Assembly: GCA_037074765.1 (NCBI GenBank)
Contig: JBAMDO010000126.1
Coordinates: forward strand, 1 to 64,000
DNA from: Mansonella perstans
Taxonomy: Eukaryota; Nematoda; Chromadorea; Rhabditida; Onchocercidae
Direction of reading: 5' to 3'
Length of the DNA: 64,000 nucleotides
Below, piece after piece: positions 49,548 to 60,468 of this stretch (positions are counted from its first letter, which is position 1; every line of letters starts with the position of its first letter). The notes beneath the pieces were generated by a model that was not told the origin of the DNA, did not search any database, and was given only the letters and a program-made list of their open reading frames with translations. Made by a program: the position numbers and the translations under genes.

Positions 49548-50997
49548 GCATGGTTTCTATCGAACACTAGCGTTTATAAATCCTTTTTAAACATTTATCA
49601 TTTAAGAATTCCTTTTTGATGACAGAATCACTAGAGAGATTTTAGAGTTGGAGGGATAAAGTTGATTCAGAAAGTTACTCTAACACCTAATATCTACTGC
49701 TACTCTTAGTACCTATTGCCATGAAATCACCGAAACAATTCACGTATTTTCTTCAAAACTGAAAAAAAGGAATGAAAAAACAGTAAGTGGTTCATATCAG
49801 AAAAATTGCGTTATATGTTTCGGTAACAAAGCAGTGAATATAATTTGTCTGGTATTATGTACCGCGCCAACCTAATTTTTTCCACATTTGTTTGTCGAAT
49901 GGCAAAAGAATGAATGAAGACGGATACATAGAAAAGAAGTGATGTGAAAGATGCAATAAAATTGGATCTCAACTACCAGTCATTTTATCCTTCAATAATA
50001 ACAAATCATCAGTCTTTTATAACAAAATACGAAGAAAAAATTATTATTCAATATTTACATTCTAAATCATCTGCGGTTATTTTTTTTTGAAAGTAATTTT
50101 CTATCAAATTCTTTCGCCTTACTCTATTCATTCAGAATTTTAATTTCAAGTTTTTTTCTTTATTATGGAAATTTTGTGGACTAGTTGAAACATTGATGTA
50201 TTTTGGACTGTGTGCTTTGTATTGCAAAATTTGAACTTTTTTGTTATACTTTAAAAAATAGCAACATAATTCAAAATTTGTGGAATGTAAGTAAATGAAC
50301 TTTGGGAATTTTGGAGACATTTTTGTGTTTTTGCTTATATTGTATATTTTTTGCAAAATTTTGTGAGCTACGAGCATTGTTCTCGTAAAAACTTGCAGAA
50401 GAGAACTTCATTTTTTCTTTATTGCCATAAAATTCAGTCATAACTTATTTAAAGACAAATTCAAAAGCAAGAATGATTCTAAAACTCTACATTTCCGCAA
50501 AATTCAATGTGAGCACTGGAATTATTTAAAAACTTGTTAAAGAAAGAATTAAGTGATTTGAAACAACTGCAAAATTGAAGTGGAAACAACAAAAGAACAA
50601 CTTCTCTTCAATTATCTTCAGGTAACGCCACCAAGCTTGATCATTTCACTTCGAACTTTTATTTAAATGGTTAAAAGGTATCATTGATTGCAAAGCATCC
50701 AGTATTTAAATACTAGAAACGAAGGTGCTAAAAATTTGCAAATGCCAGTCACATTTTAATTTCAGTAAAATACACCATTTAAAATTTAGATTTTTATGAA
50801 AAATGCTGAGGGATGCGACAAGAAATTATTATGGATTAGACGAAATCTCTTTTCCTTTATGAAACAATCTTAGAATAACGTAAATCAAATTTGATTTCAG
50901 ATAGCGCTCAAAATACAAAAAAGAAATAAAATTTAAGTAACAACGGAAATTCATACGCAGAATTCTAACAGGAACAGAAAAAATGGAATTTAAGTAA
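49548..50997. other. Spacer without recognised gene
   Basis: AT-rich. Minus-strand open frames here (for example 50132-50377) lack splice sites and have the composition of spacer. Confidence 0.4.
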
Positions 50998-51021
50998 GTG
51001 AAAAATTTTATATTCACTTTG

Positions 51022-51766
51022 CATTTCATTGCTGGATGTGGGGCACTGCAGGTTTTATTTGATACTTTGTTGTTATATGCTAAAAATAAAGTAATATTCC
51101 ATTTCATCGCTGGATGGAGTACAGGTTTTATTGAAACTTTGTTGTTATATCCTCAAAATAAAGTTAATATTCCGTCAGTAGTAGTTGCAAAGCATTGCTG
51201 CAAAGAAAGTTTTTGAGAGCTGGTAGCTTTGAATGATGCTATCATTTTGAATTTCAAGAAAACAACAAGTTTATCAAAAAACTTTGTATTGTTTGTGTTT
51301 TATAGCGCAGAGATGGAATTTATGTTCTTAATTTTGCAATTTTTTGGACATTTTCTTCTCTGTGTTACGAAATAAGCATTCATCATTGTTTAGTATAGAT
51401 AGTTTAAATATATGATACTTCAGCATTTTAGCAGATGCAGTTGAAGTTATTTCATGTCCGTTCGAGCGAACGCAAGTCGTTTTGCAGTCACTGAAATACA
51501 ATCAACGCTATCAAAATACATTTAATACTTTCAAAGAGCTTGCTAAGCCAAAATATATTAAGATGGAATAATTAGATAAAATAATTTGCTTTGTCCTATT
51601 CGATCTGGGAAACGAGGCCTTCCTAATTAGTAGACATCATCTGCACAAAGAATTTAAAGGTACAAAAGACTGTCCTCAATTTTACAATCTTTTAGGCTGT
51701 GTAATTCTTTCTGCTTATCAGCTGGAATTGCTGATACTAGATAAAATGAAAAAATTTTATACTTGA
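51022..51766 (+). pseudogene. Broken mitochondrial carrier, SLC25A51/52 type
   Basis: SLC25A51-type carriers bring NAD into mitochondria. This copy keeps recognisable pieces but not a usable frame. The N-terminal carrier motif HFIAG...LLLYAKNKVIF is duplicated in tandem (51022-51099 and 51100-51173, about 78 bases each), the second reading HFIAGWSTGFIETLLLYPQNKVNI in two lines. The frame then stops. After an AG at 51429, ADAVEVISCPFERTQVVLQ appears, matching the second-repeat CPFERVQ motif of this subfamily, then an in-frame TAA after KYIKME, then FVLFDLGNEAFL. Large parts of the six transmembrane helices are missing. Stops, duplication and gaps make a pseudogene the best reading; I see no intact copy in the window. 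Confidence 0.65.
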
Positions 51767-51876
51767 ATTATAATTTCCTCCGGTATTCGCAAAAACAATG
51801 AAAAAGTGTAATTTTTTATTTTAATTAGAAAAAAAACATATGCACTAACAGTACTATCATCACTTAGAATCACTGC

Positions 51877-52140
51877 TTATAAATTTGGGTTTCGGCAAAT
51901 AACTGTTAATGCAGCTGCTTCTTTTTCGATTCTTTCATCCCACTTTTGCTGAAAAGTTGATATCTGATGGATGCGGAAACTTTCGGAAATAAATTCTAAT
52001 GATTCGTATTTCATGTACCATGGCACTAGGGCAGCATTAGCTCGATTCTTGATTTAGGTAACAATATCTTCGTCAATGTTCAGCAGGAAATAGCACTGAG
52101 CAAATCGTTTGTAACACAGTAAAATTTCACTTCTGCACCG
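51877..52140 (-). pseudogene. Unrecognised degenerate coding segment with one in-frame stop
   Basis: Reading on the minus strand, about 85 codons run through RSEILLCYKRFAQCYFLL, one TAA, then ALVPWYMKYESLEFISESF and FQQKWDERIEKEAAALTVI to a stop at 51877. Apart from the single TAA the composition is that of a helical, charged protein. No splice pair removes the stop neatly. An upstream segment in another frame (52140-52230, reading FANELATLQDSISQLCF) may belong to it. I do not recognise the family. It lies downstream of PLAA on the same strand but is not part of PLAA. Confidence 0.35.
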
Positions 52141-52623
52141 ACAGAAAGCAAAGCTGTGATATGCTGTCTTGTAAAGTTGCTAATTCATTTGCAAAACCAT
52201 AATTTATTTCAACTCGTAAGGACAGAAGTAATTTCAGACATGTAAGGATAACAATGCTCGGCGATAAAGTAAAGCACACACATATACATAACAGCGGAAA
52301 AAAGTGCAAATAATTAACGACAAAAGTTCATTCACTTTTTGATACAATACTAAAATGGAAATGCAATAATATCGGGGCTAATCTCTGAAATAACATTGTG
52401 AAACAAGCTTCACATTAAAACAAAAAATTTCAACAGCGGTCCATTATAGCATCTTTCTATGTTCATCAGAATTTTCCTCCGTAAACATGGCAAGTCTTTA
52501 CGATAGCTTATAACAAATCAGCTAGCAATTCACTGAAAGATAAATGAAACAACTATCTTACCTATAATAAGCACAGCTTTCATTATTTTTTGTGTGTATA
52601 AAACAATACGCAAAAGCAAATCT
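52141..52623. other. 3' flank of PLAA
   Basis: Probably PLAA 3'-UTR and spacer. No further coding exon was seen. Confidence 0.4.
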
Positions 52624-55600
52624 TCATAATGAATAAGCCATTTCTATGATATCTCTTGCAACAGCCTTTCCGGATTCATCTACTACGGCATCCTTGATTC
52701 GGTTCACTATTTTAATGATATCCCGTCCTTTGGCCAACTGAAATTGCTTGCAAAAGTGAGATTCAGAAAATATTAAATGAATTTAAATATAGAAAAGTGA
52801 GAACTTTTACTAACCTGAATAATAGCAATATCGCCCCACATTAATGTTGCAATTGCTTGAAGAAGTCGTATTAAAGCTACTTGATTGAAATCACCAAAAC
52901 TAACGGTATTTTCGATAGCCTGTAAACAACGCAATTTTTAGTTCTATTCAACATCAAATGGATTTTTTACATCTAGAAATATAACAAAAAGATATCAAAG
53001 AGAAAAATTCCCAAGATAAACTTTAACTTTTTTTTCAATGAAATAACAACGCACAAATAAAACTGAAAAGCAAAACCATGAAACCAAAAACTTGAATTCT
53101 TAAAAAAAAAACACTAAAAAATATTTTATATGAAACCTGAACAATAGCTCGTAAAGCATCTTCTCGTGGACCAAGTTCAGTTACTTTCCCTGATTCAGTA
53201 TGACGTAACAATATTAACGCCCAATTTGCTAGTGCAGTTGTTGCGGCAAGCTGTAAATTACATTTTTCATATTAATAAAAACGAAAGTATTAATTGAACA
53301 GCTTGCACCATTATCAATTTCTTTCTTCGAAATGACGCGGTAAAATCACCAACAGGTACAGGTGACATATGGAATGGCTGTCTTTGTAAATCCAAATGAA
53401 AATTTTCAAAAACATACTTGTAAGGCATGCTTCGCACTATCTAGCTGCGCAGCAACGCATTTAATCGTTGTGTTAACATCATGAATAAGCATTAGACGAC
53501 CCCATTGATGTACAGCAGCATTGGCCATTGCTCGACATGTTAAAATACGGACTGGATCTGAATTAGCACTTACCTGCAATTTTAAGAACAAAAATTATAA
53601 TCATTGTAATAGAAAATTTTACCATTATTTCAAATTTCCAGATTTGCTTTCAGAAGAAAGAAAAATTTAGAAAAAAAATTTAGGTTTGAAAGCTTAACAA
53701 TGTTGAGATTTTAACTTGTATGTGCAATATAAACTTGCATGTAGGCAATTAAGCAAGAATCTGGACGATCAGCGAACATGCACGTTAAATAAAATGTTAA
53801 TCACTGCAAGTATAAACAATTTGCATATTTTTGCTTCTACAAAAAAATTCCTTTTTCTTATTGTTCTGAAAACTTACTAAGAAATTAGTCAACCGTTGCA
53901 TTGTTTTCAAACCTCTGGCCGACTTTTCACCTTCCATATCCAATGAACAATAAATCCTATTCAAGGTACGATTCAAAAGTGCTAAACGAAATACATCCAT
54001 TATGGGAACAATTGTATCTGAAAACAATTTTGTCTTGAATATAACCAGCAAATATTCGTCGAAAGATCATAACTATAATATTTAGCCGACTCCACTAGGA
54101 AAAGATTGACTGAAATATGAATAAACGGCAGAAGTTTCCGTTTCATTTAGATTTCTTATAAGATACTGGTTAATAAACAGTATTATATTACGTATGTCGA
54201 GGAGTATGTCTAACGGTAGCGAAATGACGAACTGAAAACTATTTTCTTTGGGGTTCAGATGAAGCAGTTTAAGTTTACATTTTTTTGCGGATTTCATTAA
54301 ATTATGACCCATAAAGTTAATTTATTTATAGACCACAGGTTCTGCATCCATCTAAAACTTCGCTCAAACAGAAAACAAAAAAGGCAGTTACGAACCCATA
54401 TCCCATTCAAAACCTATATCAATTGCAGAAACATGAATATCTCGTGGGTCATATGTTGAAGTTTTTAAAACATCTTCTAGAGCGCACAACTGAAATGATA
54501 AAAGCAATTAGCCGATTAACAGCTGAAAGTACTTTTAAAATAGCTTTTTAACTTATATTTATTTGGACAGTTTTATCTAAAAATATCTAACAAAACCTCA
54601 AGAAACTTTTTTAAAATCATTAAAGCATGTATATATCTACATATAAGTACAAAAACCGGGCTTCAAATGATCAATGAAAAGAATAGCTTTGTTTCTGCGA
54701 TGCTGAAATTCCTACTCCCAAATTTTTAATTTCTGTGCCAAAAAAAGTAATTGTACCGAAAAAACGCACCTGTTCTTCGTTCAGTTTACATTTAGTCTGC
54801 ACCTCATTCAGTTCTCTGAGCTTTATGACTGCTTTAGCGGAAGCTTGTTCGATGCCAAATTGGAAGAAATTAGATACGGGAACAAGTTCACTACGCGGTC
54901 TTTTCTTATCTGAATTAAAAACTAGAGTGTTGCTCGGTAAAATAAAATGCTCTTCTGTAATCCGGCAGTAGCTTAACACAATTTGCTTTCTGCTCCGCTC
55001 TTTTCTCAACTTATTTGAATCCGTAGTGATCTCCTGTTACGCCTGTGACGAACATGGTATATTTCAAGCATGATTTTATTAAAAAAAAAAACTCACCGAT
55101 AGGCAAGCATACATTTGGCATGATTGCTGTAGAATTTGAAACGTATGCATTTCCACCAGTGAAAGGATCCGCTACATATCCTACTCCATTTGAATTTTGA
55201 GAATTTCCGCTTGCACTAGGAACATAACGTCCTTCTAAAATTCAAAATCTGATACATGGAGAACTTTACCCTTTAAAAAAATTTATTGAATAATGAAGCA
55301 ATAATAACCTATGAGAGGATCACTGAAATTACCAAATCCTCCACTTTCAGCATTGTTAAATGCTCCAGGAACTTGAAGACGAAGAAGGGTTGAAACCTTA
55401 AATTTAAATTTCAATTATCAGCGGTTAGCATGCTTTACTTTTACTTTTTTTAAAACTTTAAAGTGAATTAAATCTCCCAATGAAATTTAGAAAAGCTGAA
55501 ACTAACTTTCTCCAAAAACTTTAAGGGAAGGTTATGTTTTTCAACAAAACGCTGCGCTGCCCAATTCGTATCTTCGCCTACATTGTATGGCAATTTTAAT

Positions 55601-58600
55601 ACTCGTCCATCTTCAGTTGTTACATCAAATACATAATCCCATTCCCGAAAAATTCCGAAAATCAAGCACAAAGTACTTCAGTGCAAAAAAACAAAAACTT
55701 TTACAGCAGACTGCAAAATGAATTACAAGACAAAGCCACAAGAGTACCAGTAACAATGCGTTTTAATCTGATGATGATAACAAGCTTAATTATTCTGATA
55801 CGATAATTAATGCTTTCTGTAACCTGAATTTTTAACCTGAATTTTTTTTTTTTGTTTTCCTATATAGCCAAAATTTGAAATTTTACTTTCCCGTCTACGG
55901 TTATTTTCTGAGTAGGCTTTGTTTGTGCCATTTTCTTATTCACTGCTTGACGCGCTTCTGGTATATTTTCGATGATATACTGCGCAACTTCATTCAAATA
56001 TGATGCAGGTAAATTGTTCGCCTGAAGCAATAAAAAACGTTAAACTTTAAATCACACCACTCTCTGTGAAATACCAACGATGCTACATCAAATCAAAGAA
56101 TTAATGAAAATGGCAAACCGTCAAGAATGTTTGCGCCGCATCATAGGGATCAGATCCTTTCCTATATTGCAATTCGATATTTGGTTCGCCATCATCCAGT
56201 GCTACCTTGATTTTAACTATTTCATTTTGCTAAAAACTCACAAATTAATAATGTTCACTGGAATAAAAATATGGAAACAAGTACATTTTGATTGGAAAAA
56301 TAAATTGTTTCAAATGTTATCTTCAAAATACGCTTCTGAAAAGTAGTGTAAATACGGCAAATTCCAAGACTATGTGATGCGCAAATTATATTTCCCACTT
56401 TGCTTCAGTAAATATCGAAACATAAACATAAACTTGACCTGAGCAGCCAGAATTGCCTCGATTTCGGCAATTTTCTTTGCAACAGAACTTTGAAATGAAC
56501 CCATCGCATTAGCATCTGCTCTGCGATTTGCAGCGGCAGAAAAAATATAAATGTTGCCATCACTAAAATAAATCGCTCTTATCGAATTGCCTAATACAAG
56601 CACTTCACTTATTGAATTAATGAGCAAATCATATTTTTACTACAAATATCTCAATAAATCGAGGTAAAAAATTATTCGATATTGGGTTCTTAATTGATTC
56701 ACGATTGATAAACCAACGTACTCAGCACCAACAGCGATATCATCATTTTTTAGAAAAGTAAGGGACCAAAGGCTTTGTGCTGGTGTTCTAATCAACTGTT
56801 TGTGAGTCAGTGAACCATCATCACTCACATTCCATATTTCCAAAAAACCACCTTCACCAGAATTAGCCAACAAATTACACCCCGACATTCTAGCATGTGC
56901 CAAGCTGAAATAAAAAAAAATTTTTAATTCAAATAATCCATTATAAATAATCTTACATAGAATAGCTGCAGCCCTCATGAATCATCGCGGAAAACGCTAA
57001 AGCCATGTTCAGCTGCTCAATTAATAAGAGAATTGCTAGATTCTTTCGAATTTCACAAGCTATGTTATAATGCTAATGACGGTATTCGGATATGAATAAA
57101 ATGCAATTTTATAAAATACCTGTATATATATTCTCCACTTAGGGAACTATATCTTTGAAGGCAAGCACCAGAATCAACATCCCACAAACGAATCGTGAAA
57201 TCATTGGCAGCCGATAGGAATCTATGCTTCGATAATACTACAAGGGATCGCACAACATCTTCATGACCTAAAAAAATGAAGAATATTTTAAAAAATATTT
57301 TTCTGGATTTCTAGCACTCAGTTTCAAATTCAGCGGGTATAAAATCATGAAGATGCTTCGAATATAAAATAAAAATCACCAGCAAAACTATGGACCAAAC
57401 GAGAAAATATAACGTTAGCATGTGTTACTTCGCAATATAACAAAATGAATCAGTATACTTTAAACTGAAGTGCGGAAATTAAGTTAGAGTTGAACGAACC
57501 GGAAAAAGAGTTTACTTCACTGTCTCCTTTCCAAAACTTAATTGTCAAATCAGCTGAACCAGTAAGATAAAAATCGGGTCGCTCAGGTATAGAAGCGGTT
57601 GCCCAAACAGACAACCTGTGGCCTATTAAACATAGTGCCTGCAAGGAACAGAATAAAAATTCAAAACTACAAAAAAAAGAACAACTTCTACAAATCTTGC
57701 TAAGAAAATTTAAATTATGCTTGAAATTTGTCCTTTTTCCGTACCTGGAAAAGTTATAATTCAATGGCTGGCTGAAGCAATTAAAATTCAGTAACATAAG
57801 GGTTAAATCATACCACTGTGAAATATTTATAAGAAATAGAAGAAACCTTTAAACCGAATTATCGCAAACTTCTATCACTGATATAAATGAAAACACATAC
57901 ATTAAAATCCGAACCGCTAACGATTTCCTGAATTGGCCAAACTATTGCACAATTGTCCCAAGAGCCACTCATCAATTTCCCATTTATGGCATCCACATGC
58001 AGTGTACAAACTAAAAATTTGCATTTTTCGTGCTCTCAAAATCTTCCGTATCTCCATTCTTCTATTTCAACAAAATTTGATTAATTCCAATATAATAAAG
58101 AAAAAAACAAACCGTTCAATTTATGTTCATGTAATATACGCAATGGTTTATCGTTAGTGGATGCGTATACCGCGACTGAGCCATCTTTACGGCCGGAAAA
58201 AATTAACCATCCATATTTCGGACACAGATAAAATGCTACCGCATTAACAGCTAATCTTTCAACATTTCTAAATGATATGCCCTCCACGTAACCATTATTC
58301 CTGAAAACAATAATTTGATAGAAATTCAGGTAAATTCAGAAATACAAAACAATTTTAAAAATAGCAACTGAAATTCAAAAAGAAAAAATCCTATATGTTT
58401 TTGTTCTATTGTTCTTTCCAGTTTCCGGATTCTTGAATGAGTTAAGTAGCTGATCCAAGCCAAACTGTTAAACGAAAACGACATGTTTTACAATTTTTTA
58501 ATGTCTTATTTGTTAAAAGTTTTTCCTTAGTTGTCAACAGAGAAGACGAGGGAAAAGAATAGGAAGTTTAAGAATAGGAAGTCTGAAAATGGATTTCAAT

Positions 58601-59323
58601 TATATCACTTTCCAATCTATAGTTTAAGATTACCATCATTTCACTTAATATCTCATTAAAGTACCCATAGACTTAATTACTCAACGAATCTGACATTCAA
58701 ATATTTGCATATAATCCTTATTTTTCACTACATATATTAAAGAAAACGGCAACTGGGTACTTCAGAATGCATATTCATTAATATTAAAATACATATGAAT
58801 TATAATTTATTGATTAATCACTGATAAGTGCTTGTTTTTCCACCACTGATTCCTGAATTACATAAAATATCTATTATTTAACTGTAAAATTTGCTATTGA
58901 TTATAGTATAAATGAAATAAATGAAACAATAAATGAAATTATGTTGGTTATTCTTTACTGAATATTTCGGTATTACTTAACCGCGCATTAAATATTTATG
59001 ATAAATTACGTCTGTTTGTTAACCGTTAATCAATCAACTATCTTTAATGCTTTAGCGTTTTGACAAGTTTTGGCTAAATTTTAGCTATCACGCAATTATT
59101 CATAATTAATTACTATATTTCATGATGTATAAATGAACAAACAGAACCTTTCTGAGAAAACTTTGACGCATTCATCACGACTACCGGAAATAATCTGCCC
59201 TAAATCGGTTGCAACAACAGATTTTACATCAGAAAGATGTGCTGCAATTACGCCACTAAATTCATATTTTTTCTCATTTTCTTCGCGAACTTCCATCAAT
59301 CTAAAATTTTCAACAAAATCCAT
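52624..59323 (-). CDS. PLAA / Ufd3-type protein: WD40 propeller, PFU and PUL domains
   Basis: Ubiquitin-binding cofactor of the p97/Cdc48 ATPase, acting in ubiquitin turnover and membrane trafficking. About 19 minus-strand exons run from ATG 59323 (MDFVENFRLMEVREENEKKY) to TGA at 52624. Seven WD40 blades are visible, for example IISGSRDECVKVF, LIFSGRKDGSVAVY, LMSGSWDNCAIVW, YLTGSADLTIKFWKG, FLSAANDFTIRLWD, LLANSGEGGFLEIWN and IAVGADDGNIYIFS. Then come two PFU-like units (56119-55886 and 55640-55330), the second with KLPYNVGEDTNWAAQRFVEK. Linker motifs GRYVPSASG and DPFTGGNAYV follow, then a helical PUL region (54900 to the end) closing with RIKDAVVDESGKAVARD. The first PFU-like unit replaces the linker seen at this place in the human protein. 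Most junctions were checked for phase; exact ends of some middle exons are approximate. It is divergently placed from SF3A3, about 1.1 kb apart. Confidence 0.92.
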
Positions 59324-60240
59324 GAAAAATTTGTTTTAATAAAAATAATAAAATTGATGAATCTTGAAATTTTCAAAATTAACCAACTATTAAATGAAAA
59401 TGTTCCCAACTAATCAATTTGGTAAATTTAACAACTCAACTTAATCAATCGATACGGATATGAAAATTTATTAAAGCAATCAATCAATAAATTGTAAAAA
59501 TTACTTTAGTTAATCAACTAAAGAATACAAAATTAACCAAACTTTAAATTAACGAAGTGATTATGATAAATTTTCAGTAATACAAAACTACTCGATTTAT
59601 TAATTAATTGATGAATCTGAAAATTCTCTAATGAATAATTTATTAAACTCCTGAGAATGATTAATTAATAAAACCAATAAGCAGTTAAATTCTACAGAAA
59701 TGAGCAGTAATACGAAGATTTGCCATAGCAATCCGATGAAAAGTAAATATGTACGAGCCAATAATTCCGGCATTTCGCGGGTCGGCCTAATCGAATTTTC
59801 AGAATGTCTGAAAATGATTTGGGGTGAGTGGCTTGGGTTTTTCCGGTTTATCAGTTTGGATTTGCTGCTGCTGAATAGTTTTAGGAATTAAGAGAGATAG
59901 AGAATAAAAAAGATTAATAATCAATATGCCGTGCAATTTGAAGAAATTCGTGGTAATTTTTGTTCTTCGCAATCATAGTGATACCTAAGAAAGTGTATTT
60001 AAGTATAATAAATTGGATAGTAATTAAATTTGAATATTAAAAAGGTAATGAAATACATGGAAATGATAATGTTAAGAGAAGAGAGTGGTAAGTTATTAGA
60101 GAAAATTAGAATTCTAACTTTGATTTTAACTCTACGAAAGCTATCGCAATATATCCCTGATTATTAAGAAAGTGAATTTTATGAGGCATGCCATTACATA
60201 GTTAGAAATAACCATTGATAAGATCTTTGTCAGTTAATTA
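59324..60240. other. Shared upstream region of PLAA and SF3A3
   Basis: A roughly 1.1-kb divergent intergenic space, AT-rich with AATCAATC and AACCAA patches. It should contain both promoters. No specific element was recognised. Confidence 0.4.
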
Positions 60241-60357
60241 TTTGTCTGATAATTACTTAGTTATTTTAATTTATCTGATAATTACTGAACTGTTTTAAAT
60301 TTACCTGATAATTACTGAGCTATTTTAATTTATCTGATAATCACTTAGCTATTTTAA
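60241..60357. repeat. 30-bp minisatellite, four copies
   Basis: TTTATCTGATAATTACTTAG followed by a TATTTTAA tail recurs at 60241, 60270, 60300 and 60329, with few differences between copies. Confidence 0.92.
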
Positions 60358-60449
60358 TATATTTTGAAATCTAACATTTGCTTCACGTTATGTTTTCAAT
60401 TCGATCCATTACTTGTATAAATTATTAATAAGTTTAATGTATCATAATT

Positions 60450-60466
60450 ACGATGTTTTTTCGTAG
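60450..60466 (+). promoter_or_regulatory. Probable trans-splice acceptor of SF3A3
   Basis: TTTTTTCGTAG ends two bases before the ATG. A T-rich acceptor this close to a start with no upstream coding exon is the usual layout for spliced-leader addition in nematodes. Confidence 0.5.
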
Positions 60467-60468
60467 TT

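Noticed and set aside
54735..54971. Plus-strand 78-codon frame
   Set aside because: Antisense shadow of a PLAA exon (54770-54910).
59133..59339. Plus-strand 68-codon frame
   Set aside because: Antisense shadow of the first PLAA exon.
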